Shown: piece after piece, positions 25,793 through 34,665 of the stretch | Numbering within the stretch: the stretch's first letter is position 1 | How the letters are laid out: the number at the start of each line of letters is the position of its first letter | Origin: DASYKS01 sp031404815 | GTDB lineage: Bacteria > Acidobacteriota > Thermoanaerobaculia > Multivoradales > UBA5704 | Length of the DNA: 64,000 bases | Direction of reading: 5' to 3' | NCBI GenBank assembly: GCA_031404815.1 | Contig: JANNIH010000088.1 | Coordinates: 93,652-157,651 of the forward strand | Notes under the pieces: model-generated | What the model was told of the DNA's origin: nothing | The model's input: the letters and a program-made list of their open reading frames with translations, nothing else | Databases searched by the model: none | Translations under genes and position numbers: made by a program

Positions 25793-26753
25793 CCTCGGGA
25801 TCGCGGCTCGGTTCGGCCGGCACATCGCGGATCGGCCCGGGGGGCGGCTCCTTCAAGACCCAGAGCAGGTGGGCGACGAAGTCGTCCGGGCATTCCGCCT
25901 GCGGGGTGTGGCCGCATTCGGCGAGCAGGTGAAACCTTGCCCGCGGCAGCTCCCGCGCGTAGCGCCGGCCGAGGTCGGGGGGAAACAACTCGTCCGCAGC
26001 GCCCCAGATCAGATCGGTCGGAACCTCGATCCGGGCGAGCCGTCCGTCGAGAAAATCGCGGCGGGAGAAGCTGGCAAAAATGCGCGGTGCCGGCCCTTCC
26101 TGCATCTTCTCGACCACATCGTCGAGCAGAAAGCCCGGCAGCGGCGGCATGCGCGGACCGAGCAGCGCTTCGGTGAAACGGCGCGCCTCGGCTCGATTGC
26201 GCACCAGAAACCGGACCTTCGGCTCGTAGAGCAGGCCGCCGGTGTCGACCAGAACCAGCCGTGCCACCCGCTCCGGGTGGCGTTCGGCGTAGAGTAGGGC
26301 GACCCAGCCGCCAAGCGAATTGCCGACCAGGATCGGCGGCGCGCCCGGCGCCTCTTTAGCAAGCAGCGCTTCGAGGCCGGCCACCTCGTCGGAGATCGAC
26401 AACGGCCCGCGCTGCGGTGCGCTCCCGCCATGGCCGGGGAGGTCGATGACGATCAGAGGATGTGCCGCCCCGAGCGCGCGCACCGACTGCGCCCAGACCC
26501 CGGCGTCGTTGCCCAAGCCATGGATCAAAACGAGGGTCGGGGCCGTCGATTTCGGTGCGCCCCCCACCCAGTAGCTGAGGCGACCGCGCGGCCCCGCAAA
26601 CGTCCGATGTTCGAGCCCGGCGAGCGCCAGGCGCATCCGGACCACGCCGCGCCAGAGACCGAGCGGATTCGTCCAGACCAAAACGCACGCCGCCGTGAGC
26701 AGGAGAGTCAACACCCCGAGCGCCAAAAGCAATCGGGTCCGCCGAGGCGACAC
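25770..26753 (-). CDS. Alpha/beta hydrolase, membrane-anchored
   Basis: A 327-residue alpha/beta-hydrolase with an N-terminal membrane helix (LLLALGVLTLLLTAACVLVW). Catalytic elements: HGLGNDAGVW oxyanion region, nucleophile elbow GNSLGGW, Asp in WGAADELFPP and His in ECGHTPQAE. The substrate is unknown; close relatives include esterases and C-C bond hydrolases. Start is GTG 26753, one base after the stop of the preceding glycosyltransferase, making it the last gene of the eight-gene operon running left from 37714. Its 3' end overlaps the convergent CHAP gene by 23 bp. Confidence 0.85.
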   Translation of the reverse strand: MSPRRTRLLLALGVLTLLLTAACVLVWTNPLGLWRGVVRMRLALAGLEHRTFAGPRGRLSYWVGGAPKSTAPTLVLIHGLGNDAGVWAQSVRALGAAHPLIVIDLPGHGGSAPQRGPLSISDEVAGLEALLAKEAPGAPPILVGNSLGGWVALLYAERHPERVARLVLVDTGGLLYEPKVRFLVRNRAEARRFTEALLGPRMPPLPGFLLDDVVEKMQEGPAPRIFASFSRRDFLDGRLARIEVPTDLIWGAADELFPPDLGRRYARELPRARFHLLAECGHTPQAECPDDFVAHLLWVLKEPPPGPIRDVPAEPSRDPEARAPRSR

Positions 26754-26754
26754 C

Positions 26755-28125
26755 CTACCCGACCTCCATCACATCCGAGATCTGCGCTCGGAGGATCGGC
26801 AACTCCTCGGGCAGCCAGCGCGCAAAACCGGCGCTTGCGAACAGCTCGGCGTCGCCGGGATAGGTGGGCACCAGATAGAGCGGGAAGCGAGCGAAGATCT
26901 CGCGGTCGGAGCGCTTCCTGCGCGCTTGGATCGCAGCCCGTTTGGCCGCCGATTCGTCGAGGTGGCCGAGCAGGTAGGCCATCGTGCGGAACTGGGCGAT
27001 CGTCCGCTCGTCGGTCACCTGCGGCGCCTGGCCGGGGGCCTCCGGCCCCGGATCTCCGCCCAACCGGCGGGCGATTTTGAGCAGGCTGCGGCGGAGCGAT
27101 TCGCGCGCTCCGTGGCGCCGGAAACGACGGAGGATGCCCGCCGGGGTCCAGGGTTCGCGGAGCGCTGGATTCGCCGCGGCGGGCGCGGCGGGCGCTACGG
27201 GGGGCGTCGGTCCCCGCTTGCCCGGAGCGGTGTTCGCGATCCAGCCGGCGTACGGGTCGATCGCGAAAGTCGCGCCGCCCGGGTTGTTCTCGACCAGCAT
27301 GGTCTGGGTCCGCGACAGAAACGCGAGCAGGACCGCGGGCATCAGCCGTTCCCAGATCCCCGCCTCGTAGTTCTTGTAGGCGGTGAGAAAGGCGTTGCGC
27401 TCGAACAGGAAACCGCGGTTGAACAGACCGAGCAGGTCGCTCGTGGCGCTCGACCGATGGTGGACGATGGCACCGGGCGCAAAGGTCACCCGTTCGCCCC
27501 CCGACCAGAGGCGCCAGCCGAGATCGACATCTTCCAGATAGGCGAAATAGGCCTCGTCGAAACCGCCCGCGGCGAGAAACGAGCTCTTACGGATCAGCAG
27601 ATTGCCGCCGCAGGCGAACAGCAGCTCCTCCCCCTCGCCGGGAACGACCGCGGAATCGAGCGGCCGGCGGTAGTCGATCTGAAACGCATGCCCGTCGAAC
27701 GTCATCGCGCCGCGCGCGAAGTCGAGTCGCTCGCCCGCCCAGTCGACGATCTGCCCGGAGACCGCGGCGACATCTTCGGGCGCAGCGGCGAACGCCGCCA
27801 CCAATCGCGCGAGCCAATCGGGGCGGGGCCGGGTGTCGTTGTTGAGCAGCGCCACCGCATCGCCCGCCGCTTCTGCGACCAGCCGGTTGTTGCCGGCACA
27901 GAACCCCAGGTTGACCGGGCTCTCGATCAGGCGCAGATTCGCGAGGCCCGCGGCGGATGAGCTGCGGAGCCATTGCGCGGTGCCGTCGGTCGAGCCGTTG
28001 TCGAGCACCAGGATCTCCCAGGGCACGCCCGGATCGTGCTGTTCCTGAAGCGCCGCGAGGCAGATTTCCAGATGCTCCCGACCGTTCCAGGAGAGGATGG
28101 CAACAGAGACGTGGCGAGGCTTCAT
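26755..28125 (-). CDS. Glycosyltransferase family 2 (rhamnosyltransferase-like)
   Basis: A 456-residue GT-A glycosyltransferase. The catalytic domain reads VSVAILSWNGREHLEICLAAL, VLDNGSTDGT, NLGFCAGNN, ALLNNDTRPRPDWL and FAYLEDVDLGWRLWSGG, resembling WbbL/rhamnosyl-type enzymes of O-antigen or capsule synthesis. About 170 extra residues at the C-terminus are charged and Pro/Ala-rich with no recognised domain. ATG 28125 overlaps the stop of the GT4 gene as ATGA; the open frame that continues to 28767 is antisense-like noise. Confidence 0.88.
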   Translation of the reverse strand: MKPRHVSVAILSWNGREHLEICLAALQEQHDPGVPWEILVLDNGSTDGTAQWLRSSSAAGLANLRLIESPVNLGFCAGNNRLVAEAAGDAVALLNNDTRPRPDWLARLVAAFAAAPEDVAAVSGQIVDWAGERLDFARGAMTFDGHAFQIDYRRPLDSAVVPGEGEELLFACGGNLLIRKSSFLAAGGFDEAYFAYLEDVDLGWRLWSGGERVTFAPGAIVHHRSSATSDLLGLFNRGFLFERNAFLTAYKNYEAGIWERLMPAVLLAFLSRTQTMLVENNPGGATFAIDPYAGWIANTAPGKRGPTPPVAPAAPAAANPALREPWTPAGILRRFRRHGARESLRRSLLKIARRLGGDPGPEAPGQAPQVTDERTIAQFRTMAYLLGHLDESAAKRAAIQARRKRSDREIFARFPLYLVPTYPGDAELFASAGFARWLPEELPILRAQISDVMEVG

Positions 28126-29420
28126 CGGGGGGAGAGCATCCTCTGGAGGCGACGCCGGGCACGGAAGGCGAACGAATCGGCGGGTGCGTGGGTGGCCGGC
28201 GCACGGGCGAAACGCTCCTTGGTCGGATCGATCCGCGGCTCGCGGCAAAACGCCACCAGCGGCGCGAGCGCCCGCTCCCAGCGGAACGATTCGAGCAGCC
28301 CGGCCGCCCCGGCGCGCAAAGAATCGTCGGCCCTCTCTCCCGCGTCGAGGGTTGCAATGAGCGCTGCGCCGAGTGCCGCGGCATCGCCCGCGGGTACCAC
28401 CCGACCGGCGTGGTGTTCCACCAGCATTCGGCTCATCGCCCCGCCGACGCTCGTGATCACCGGACAGCCCGCCGCGAGCGCGTCTAAAAACCGCGTGCGC
28501 AGCGACAGGCGCGTTTCGAGCGTCGGCCGGTGCGGCGCGACCAACAGATCGACATCGCGCAGCAGGTCGTAGCGCCGCTCGGACGGCACCCAATCGATCA
28601 GCTGGACGCGCGTCCCCCAGACTCCGCGGCGTCGGCAGCGCGCCTCGACTTGCCCCAACAGGCGTTGCGGCGTGCTCTCCGGGTTCGGGTTCGCGATCAA
28701 CAGCAGGGTCCAATCGGGCCGGTCGAGCCGGTCCAAGGCGTCGAGCAGCGTCCACGGATCGTACCAATCGTAGAGACCGCCGAAGAGGAGACGCTTTTCG
28801 CCCGCCCGACGCGGCGGCAGGTACGCCACGTGCGGCGGCAGCTCGTCCGGCACGCCGAACGGCACCGGAGCGATCAGGCCGGCGAGGTCGGGGTCGCCCA
28901 CCGTCCGCTCTGGGTTGACCCGGCCGAGCGCGGCGAGAAAGCCGAGGTAGAACGTCCGTTGTTCCTCGGACGAACAGAGGAAGAAATCGCCACGCGACAT
29001 CTGGAGCACCCAGGTCGCATGATCGTTTCGGTACGGATCGAGCCCGAGGGTCGGGACGTACGAGAAGTTCTCGATCAGCCAGGGGTCGTAAAGGTCGATC
29101 GCCACCGGGAGCGCCCCGGGCCAGCCCGAGCCGGAGCCGAGTTCGAGCAGGGCATCGTTGGCCAGCTGCCCCTGGGCCACGACCGAGGTGCAGCCCGCAA
29201 CGAGCGCGCGCAGGTTGCCACGCTCGAATCGGGCGACCTGCGTGGCATCGAGCGGCACGGCGGCGAGCATCTCATCAGGGCTGGCGGGCGAGATCAGCCG
29301 CACTTCGAGCCCGAACCCGGGCAGGCGGCGCGCCAGCTCGGCGTAGCGGATGCCGATCCCGGCCATCCGCGGGCGGATCGGTTCGCTCGAAAGTATCGCG
29401 ACGCGCGGTGTCTCAAGCAT
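28122..29420 (-). CDS. Glycosyltransferase family 4
   Basis: A GT-B glycosyltransferase of 432 residues. The N-terminal donor/acceptor half begins LETPRVAILSSEPIRPRMAG, with GIGIRYAELARRLP. The C-terminal half has LLFGGLYDWYDPWTLLDAL, TRVQLIDWVPSERRYDLLRDVDLLVAPHRP and the terminal sugar-nucleotide motif region RTRFLDALAAGCPVITSVGGAMS. ATG 29420 lies 7 nt after the stop of the PIG-L/GT2 gene; a longer start at 29462 overlaps it and is less likely. It is part of the glycan operon. Confidence 0.87.
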   Translation of the reverse strand: MLETPRVAILSSEPIRPRMAGIGIRYAELARRLPGFGLEVRLISPASPDEMLAAVPLDATQVARFERGNLRALVAGCTSVVAQGQLANDALLELGSGSGWPGALPVAIDLYDPWLIENFSYVPTLGLDPYRNDHATWVLQMSRGDFFLCSSEEQRTFYLGFLAALGRVNPERTVGDPDLAGLIAPVPFGVPDELPPHVAYLPPRRAGEKRLLFGGLYDWYDPWTLLDALDRLDRPDWTLLLIANPNPESTPQRLLGQVEARCRRRGVWGTRVQLIDWVPSERRYDLLRDVDLLVAPHRPTLETRLSLRTRFLDALAAGCPVITSVGGAMSRMLVEHHAGRVVPAGDAAALGAALIATLDAGERADDSLRAGAAGLLESFRWERALAPLVAFCREPRIDPTKERFARAPATHAPADSFAFRARRRLQRMLSPR

Positions 29421-29427
29421 CGACGGG

Positions 29428-31392
29428 TCAGCGGGAAAACAGCCTGTGGAGACGCCAGGCACGGGTCGCTTCCATCGCGCGGATCAGCCCGTTCAAACGT
29501 TCGATCTCGGCGTAGGTGCGGCCGAGGTGCCCGGTCTGGTCATCGATCGTGGCATGGAGCGCCCTTTCCTCGCCGTAGAGCCGAGTGAGGTCCACCGCCT
29601 GGCGGGCGAGATCGCCGGCGAGCCGCTCGTGCTCCGCGGCCCGTGCGGCGAGCGCGCCGTTGGCGGCATGAAAACGCTCCTCCCACTCGACGCGTTCGCG
29701 AGAAACGTCCGCGTGCATCTGGCGGAGCGCCCCGATCTGGTCGGCAGCGGCGGCGAGGTGACCGCGCAGAATCTCGCTCTCGGTCTGCCGGCGCACCACA
29801 TCTTCGCGCGCCTCGACCCCTTCGCGGCGGAGGGTGTCGACCGCGCGGGCGAGAGCGTCGGGGCCGATCCGGTCGGAGTGCTTGGCGAGCACCCGTTCTT
29901 TGACTGCCATAAAATCGCCCCGCTCGCGCGGCCGTTCACCGAAAATGTGGTGCGCCGCCCCCCGGAAATGGCGATACTCGCAGGTGACCACCGACCGGTG
30001 GTGAAACGGCGACAGGGCGGCCAGCCGGATCAGCAGATCCCAGTCTTCGAAGAACGGCAGGGAGGGATCGAGCGGCCCCGCCGCGCGCAGCAGCTCGCGC
30101 TCGATCAGGAGGGTGTTGAACGGGATGTAGTTGTCGAGCAGCAGCAGGTCGGGATCGAAATCGCGGCTGTAGGGGAGGCGGCGTTCGCAGCACCTCCAGC
30201 CCACCGCTCCGGCCTCCCCTCCGTGCCCGCCGGCCAGCTCGTAGATCGCGACCGCGGCATCGGTATAGGCGACGCGCACTCCGGCCCCTTGCACCATGGC
30301 GGCGAGGGTCGCCAAATGCTCGGGGGCGGCGAGATCGTCGTCGTCGAGAAAACCGATGTAGGCGCCGGACGCCGCTTCGATTCCCGCCTGGGCGGCCATC
30401 GCCCGGCCGCGCGTCGCGTCGAGATCGACCCGCACCACGGGCCACGGGAAGCCCGACGGAATCTCAAGCGCCGCGCCGCCGTCGTTGACCAGGACGATCT
30501 CGGTTCGCGAGTAGGTCTGGCAGGCGAGCGAGGCGAGCGCTTCGCCAAGCAGCTCCGGTCGATCCCTGGTGCGCACGACCACCGAGACGATCGGCCCCTC
30601 GCGCACCTCCAGCAGCTCGGGGTTGCCGCCGAGGTGGCGGATCAGCTGAGCGGCGCTCCGGGTGCGGAAATCGTCGATGCTCAAGCGGCGGTAGGCCTCG
30701 GCGAGCAGAACCCCCGGCGGCAACGTCAACGTCCGATGGCGGCGCAGGCCGAGCGCCGCGTTCCAATAGGGGTGGCGTTCGGCTTGACTCGCGTGCGCGG
30801 CAAACGCCCGTTCGAGCCGCTCGGCCTGATCTGAAACATCCACCAGCAGATCGGGGAAGGCCGGCCGATTGACCTCATAGGCGAGGATGCGCAGACCGGC
30901 GAGGGCCGAAAAGTCCTGCGCCGTCTCGCCCTCCGGCCGGAGCGGCGCGAGCAGGCGATGGAGCGCCGCGAACGCCGCGCGGTGATCGGCGCTCCCTTCG
31001 AGCGGCGACGGGACGAGCAGCAGCTCCGGCCGCTGGGAAAGCAACGCGCGGCGAATCCCCGCGGCGATCGCATCCAGCTGGTCCGAGAGGGCTCCATCCG
31101 GCAGATCGAGGGCATCAAACCCCGAGAGGCCGAGAATCGCCACCGCGCGCTCGGACTCCTTGCGCCGACGCGCCCGATAGGCCGCGCGGTCCGGTATCGC
31201 TTCGACACCCCCGCCACCGTCCGAAAGGAACAGCACTCGCACGGCGGCACCCGATGCGGCCAGCTGGGCGAGCAGGCCGCCCGGCCCGAGCACCTCGTCG
31301 TCGGGGTGGGGGGCGATCGCGAGCACGCTCGCCGCCGCGACCGTTTCGGTCGCTCCGGGGAGGTGGAAGGGGTTCGAGTTCGTGGGGTTCAC
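29428..31392 (-). CDS. PIG-L deacetylase fused to glycosyltransferase 2 with coiled coil
   Basis: A 654-residue fusion. Residues 1-260 are a LmbE/PIG-L N-acetyl-sugar deacetylase: IAPHPDDEVLGPGGLL zinc motif, FLSDGGGG, and a later SADHRAAF with His. Residues about 268-520 are a GT2 domain: VSVVVRTRDRPELLGEALASL, IVLVNDGG, YIGFLDDDDLAAPEH and FEDWDLLIRLA. The last about 120 residues form a long heptad-rich helix (LARQAVDLTRLYGEERALHATID, GRTYAEIERLNGLI). Together they suggest sugar transfer followed by de-N-acetylation, or a two-step tailoring enzyme. GTG 31392 overlaps the sulfatase-like stop as GTGA. Confidence 0.87.
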   Translation of the reverse strand: MNPTNSNPFHLPGATETVAAASVLAIAPHPDDEVLGPGGLLAQLAASGAAVRVLFLSDGGGGVEAIPDRAAYRARRRKESERAVAILGLSGFDALDLPDGALSDQLDAIAAGIRRALLSQRPELLLVPSPLEGSADHRAAFAALHRLLAPLRPEGETAQDFSALAGLRILAYEVNRPAFPDLLVDVSDQAERLERAFAAHASQAERHPYWNAALGLRRHRTLTLPPGVLLAEAYRRLSIDDFRTRSAAQLIRHLGGNPELLEVREGPIVSVVVRTRDRPELLGEALASLACQTYSRTEIVLVNDGGAALEIPSGFPWPVVRVDLDATRGRAMAAQAGIEAASGAYIGFLDDDDLAAPEHLATLAAMVQGAGVRVAYTDAAVAIYELAGGHGGEAGAVGWRCCERRLPYSRDFDPDLLLLDNYIPFNTLLIERELLRAAGPLDPSLPFFEDWDLLIRLAALSPFHHRSVVTCEYRHFRGAAHHIFGERPRERGDFMAVKERVLAKHSDRIGPDALARAVDTLRREGVEAREDVVRRQTESEILRGHLAAAADQIGALRQMHADVSRERVEWEERFHAANGALAARAAEHERLAGDLARQAVDLTRLYGEERALHATIDDQTGHLGRTYAEIERLNGLIRAMEATRAWRLHRLFSR

Positions 31393-33719
31393 TGGATGTA
31401 CCCTAAGGCACGCAGGCTCTTTTCGGTTTCCGCGCTCGCCGCCGCCGAAGGGGGGCGACCGGCATCCCCGCGGCGCCAGAGCCAGATCGTGCCGCCCGCA
31501 ACGGTGAGCGGGAAGCGCCCTGTTTCGAGCGCCGCCAGATCCACCGGCCCCGCGCCGTGAGCCGCTCCGCCCCCGAGGCGGATCTCGCCTTCCGGCAGCG
31601 GCCGGCCGTCGATCACTGCGGCGATCGAGACCACCGCTCCGGTCTCCCCGTGGACCAGGAAACCTTTGCTCCGCCGCGCGCTCGACTCGCAGCCCAGGTC
31701 GAAGCGGACGGTCGCACCGATCAGCTCGACCCGGTCGCCGGGCGCCAGGAACAATGGCAGCACGCTCGTCGGCGCCCGTTCGAACCCGATGCTACCACCG
31801 AGCCGGGCGCCCGCCGGACAGGGGCGGAGGACCACGCGCAGGCCGCGCAGCTGTTCGTCGAGCTGGGCCGAGAGAATCGCATCGATCGGCGGCAGCGCAC
31901 CGCCCGCCGGGGTGCGCTCGCCGGCCGGATCAGCGAGCAGGTTCTGCCGCTCGCCCGGATCGGCGGCCAGATCGTACAGCTCGTCGGTTTGTAGCCGGCC
32001 GAGATCGAGATTCCACAGATGGGCCTGCAGGTCATCTTCGGGTGCGAACGGCTGCGCTCGGTTGAACCGAATCCGCTTGCTCCGGTCGAGGATCGTGGCG
32101 ACCCGCAGCGGCCCGCTCGCCAGGTGCTGAGCGAACGCCGGGCGACGCGGCACCGCGCCCTTCCCGAGGAGCGCGGGCAAAAGGTCCACGCCGTCCCACG
32201 CCGGATCGGCTTTGGCGCCGATCGCCGAGGCGAACGTCGGCGCCAGATCGAGCAGGCGGACGACCCCGGACAGGCGCTTACCCGCCGGGATCCGGCCGTC
32301 CCAGCGGAAGATGAGCGGGACATGGATCTGCTCGTCGTAGAGCGTCTGGCCGTGCTTCCAACCGCCGTGGTCGAGCAGTTCCTCGCCATGGTCGGAGGTG
32401 AGCACGACGAGCGTGTCTTTGAGAACCTCGGGCGGGATCGCCGCGAGCAGCCGGCCGACCTGGGCGTCCGCGTAGTGGATCTCGCTGTCGTAGAGCGCCC
32501 TGATGTGCGCCAGATCGCGCACCGGATCGTCCAGGTCGAGCTTGCCGGTGTAGATGCCGTGAATCCAATCGACGCCGATCCGGCCGCGGTAGTCGGGGTC
32601 GAAGGGGCTCACGCCGTTCACCAACTCCGGCGAGTCGTACGGATCGTGCGGGTCGATGTAATGAACATAGAGGAAGAACGGCCGGTCGGCGCCCCCGGCA
32701 TGCGCCGCGAGCCAGGGGAGCGCGCGGTCGGTCAGGCCGCCGCCGTGCAAATGCATCGACGCCGGATCGGCCGGCGGGGTATAGAACGTGCCGAAGCCGC
32801 GGGCGAAACCGTTCTCTTCATGGAGCGTCGGATTGCCGATGAAACCAGCCGTGGCGTACCCCGCGAGCGCGAACCGCTCGGGCACCGAAAGGACGCTCCC
32901 CGGCAGCGCGAACGACGCCACAGGATCGCCGAGAAACTCGCCCGGGTTGCGCCCGCTCATGATCGCGGCGAGCGAGGGGAGCGTCCACGGCGCCTGGCTG
33001 TAGGCGGTCTCAACGGTCGTCCCTTGGGCGGCCAGCCAATGCGCGATCTGAGGTGTGGTGTCGCGTTCATACCCGTACGGAGTCAAGTGATCGGCCCGCA
33101 GGGTGTCGATCAAAATGAACAGCACATTCGGCCGCGCGTCTCCCGCCCGCGCCTGAGCGCTCAGCACCTCTGAGGAGAGCCGCGCGGGGCTCCAGGCGAG
33201 CAGCGGCGTAGAACGATCCTCGGCGAGCAGGCCGACGAGCGTCGGCCGGACGGTGAGCGCCACCCCCTCCCCTGCCCAGCGGGAGAGATCGGCGTCGAGA
33301 TCGAGCCAACGCGGATCGCCGCTCTTGCCGAGGCGCCCGACGACCACCACTTCGCGCCCTACCTCGCTCTCGATCTCGACGACCACTTCGAGCGCCCGGG
33401 CCACTTGCCAACCGAGCGGCAGGGCCTGGACGCCCAGATGAAGCCGCCCGCCGGGTGGAACCCGCCCCCGCCACGCCCAAGGCTCGACGGAAGTGATCAC
33501 CGCCGACCGGCTCTCCCGCCCGACCGCGAACCGGGCGAGTGCCGGGCTCCGGGTGAACGCGAGGCCGAATCGCGTCCCCGACACCGCCGCGGCGCCGACC
33601 GCGAAACGCTTCGCGCGCACCTGATCGCCGAGATCGAGTTGCGAAACGGAGCGCGGCCCGCAAGCGGCGAGCGCCAGAGCTGCGACGGCGAGTTCAAGGG
33701 TGCGTCTAGACCAGGTCAT
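31389..33719 (-). CDS. Sulfatase-like alkaline-phosphatase-superfamily lipoprotein
   Basis: A 776-residue exported protein. The N-terminus TLELAVAALALAACGP is a lipoprotein signal (Ala-Ala-Cys). After a roughly 190-residue beta-rich domain comes the catalytic domain: NVLFILIDTLRADHLTPYGY metal site, SQAPWTLPSLAAIMSG, YVHYIDPHDPY, VVLTSDHGEELLDHGGWKHG and the late LYDLAADPGERQNL. In true sulfatases the nucleophile is Cys or Ser in C/S-x-P-S/A-R; here the aligned residue is Thr in T-L-P-S and Arg is absent, so a phospho- or phosphoethanolamine-type activity is as likely as sulfatase. A beta-domain follows to the C-terminus. ATG 33719 overlaps the acetyltransferase gene by 14 bp. Confidence 0.85.
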   Translation of the reverse strand: MTWSRRTLELAVAALALAACGPRSVSQLDLGDQVRAKRFAVGAAAVSGTRFGLAFTRSPALARFAVGRESRSAVITSVEPWAWRGRVPPGGRLHLGVQALPLGWQVARALEVVVEIESEVGREVVVVGRLGKSGDPRWLDLDADLSRWAGEGVALTVRPTLVGLLAEDRSTPLLAWSPARLSSEVLSAQARAGDARPNVLFILIDTLRADHLTPYGYERDTTPQIAHWLAAQGTTVETAYSQAPWTLPSLAAIMSGRNPGEFLGDPVASFALPGSVLSVPERFALAGYATAGFIGNPTLHEENGFARGFGTFYTPPADPASMHLHGGGLTDRALPWLAAHAGGADRPFFLYVHYIDPHDPYDSPELVNGVSPFDPDYRGRIGVDWIHGIYTGKLDLDDPVRDLAHIRALYDSEIHYADAQVGRLLAAIPPEVLKDTLVVLTSDHGEELLDHGGWKHGQTLYDEQIHVPLIFRWDGRIPAGKRLSGVVRLLDLAPTFASAIGAKADPAWDGVDLLPALLGKGAVPRRPAFAQHLASGPLRVATILDRSKRIRFNRAQPFAPEDDLQAHLWNLDLGRLQTDELYDLAADPGERQNLLADPAGERTPAGGALPPIDAILSAQLDEQLRGLRVVLRPCPAGARLGGSIGFERAPTSVLPLFLAPGDRVELIGATVRFDLGCESSARRSKGFLVHGETGAVVSIAAVIDGRPLPEGEIRLGGGAAHGAGPVDLAALETGRFPLTVAGGTIWLWRRGDAGRPPSAAASAETEKSLRALGYIQ

Positions 33720-34665
33720 AGTCTCCCATCGCGTAGAAAAAACCCGCCGCGCTCGGCACCGGATCGGTGCCTCCCACCCGGCCGCGACAACCGAGGACGA
33801 TCCGATCCGCCGCAGGGAGCAGCCCAAGCGCCGAAAGCGCCCCGTCCAGGTCGGCCCGGCCCGGTGGCGGCGGCCAGGCCGTCCATTGTTCGATCCCGGC
33901 GGCGGCGAGATCCGCCGCGATCCCGGCGAGGCTCGGGCGCCACTCGGGACCCGGTGGCAGCCAGAACTCGGCCAGCTGCGCCAACCGACCGGCGAACGCG
34001 ACGACGGCCAGACCGCGAACGCCCAACACCTCGGGAGCATAGATGCGGTAGTAGCGCTCCGGCCGGGCATGGTAGCGCCAGTTGAGGAACGCCGCCGAAC
34101 GCTCCACCCCGAAGCCCTCGGGACCGGCGGCGGCAGCCCAGATTTCCCGCGCATCGTCGGGCGCGGTATCGCCCCAGGGAACCTCAACGCCCGAACCGAG
34201 AGATGCGACGGCGATCTCGCCTCCGAGCGGCACGATCTCGCCCAACGGCCGATAGCCGAACACCCGTTGGCCGAGGCGGAAATGGCGTTCGCTCGGGAAG
34301 CCGAAGATCCAGGGGGCATCCCCCGCCGCCGGCAGGTCGGCGAGCAGGGCACGGCCGAGATCGACCAGCGGCGGCCGGAGGTGCGGCACCCTTTCCGCCG
34401 CCACCCAATCGACCAACTGCCAGATTCCCGCTTCGCCCCCGCGCCAGCGGGCCGGAAGGCGGAGCGCCCCGGCATGGGCCAACAGCTCGGAGCCTGGGGG
34501 ACCGACCGCAGCGACCCAGCTCCGCCCCTCTCCCGGCAGTTGGCGGTATTTCCAATTCCACTCCGCCGCAGAGAGCGGCCGGCCGAAACGGCTTGCGAAG
34601 AGAACGCAGAGCGCCGGCAGATCGTCCGGCTCGGTCGGCCGAATGTGCAGAGCGGACGAACTCAC
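33706..34665 (-). CDS. GNAT-like acetyltransferase
   Basis: A 319-residue protein beginning SSSALHIRPTEPDDLPALCVLF, the usual start of a GNAT fold (IRPxxxxDxxxLxxLF). It continues with WKYRQLPGEGRSWVAAV, a central GIWQLVDWVAAE and a second half with FLNWRYHARPERYYRIYAP. Paired half-GNAT proteins of this size occur in polysaccharide clusters, where they N- or O-acylate sugars. I cannot identify the acyl donor. The start is GTG 34665, overlapping the YfhO stop as GTGA; starts further upstream are less tight. It is part of the glycan operon. Confidence 0.7.
   Translation of the reverse strand: MSSSALHIRPTEPDDLPALCVLFASRFGRPLSAAEWNWKYRQLPGEGRSWVAAVGPPGSELLAHAGALRLPARWRGGEAGIWQLVDWVAAERVPHLRPPLVDLGRALLADLPAAGDAPWIFGFPSERHFRLGQRVFGYRPLGEIVPLGGEIAVASLGSGVEVPWGDTAPDDAREIWAAAAGPEGFGVERSAAFLNWRYHARPERYYRIYAPEVLGVRGLAVVAFAGRLAQLAEFWLPPGPEWRPSLAGIAADLAAAGIEQWTAWPPPPGRADLDGALSALGLLPAADRIVLGCRGRVGGTDPVPSAAGFFYAMGDYDLV

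Noticed and set aside
26755..28767. 670-residue version of the GT2 protein
   Set aside because: The extra N-terminus is antisense-like Arg/Ala sequence inside the GT4 gene; ATG 28125 has the ATGA overlap.
31389..34475. 1028-residue version of the sulfatase-like protein
   Set aside because: The extra part overlaps the acetyltransferase gene; the lipoprotein signal begins at 33719.
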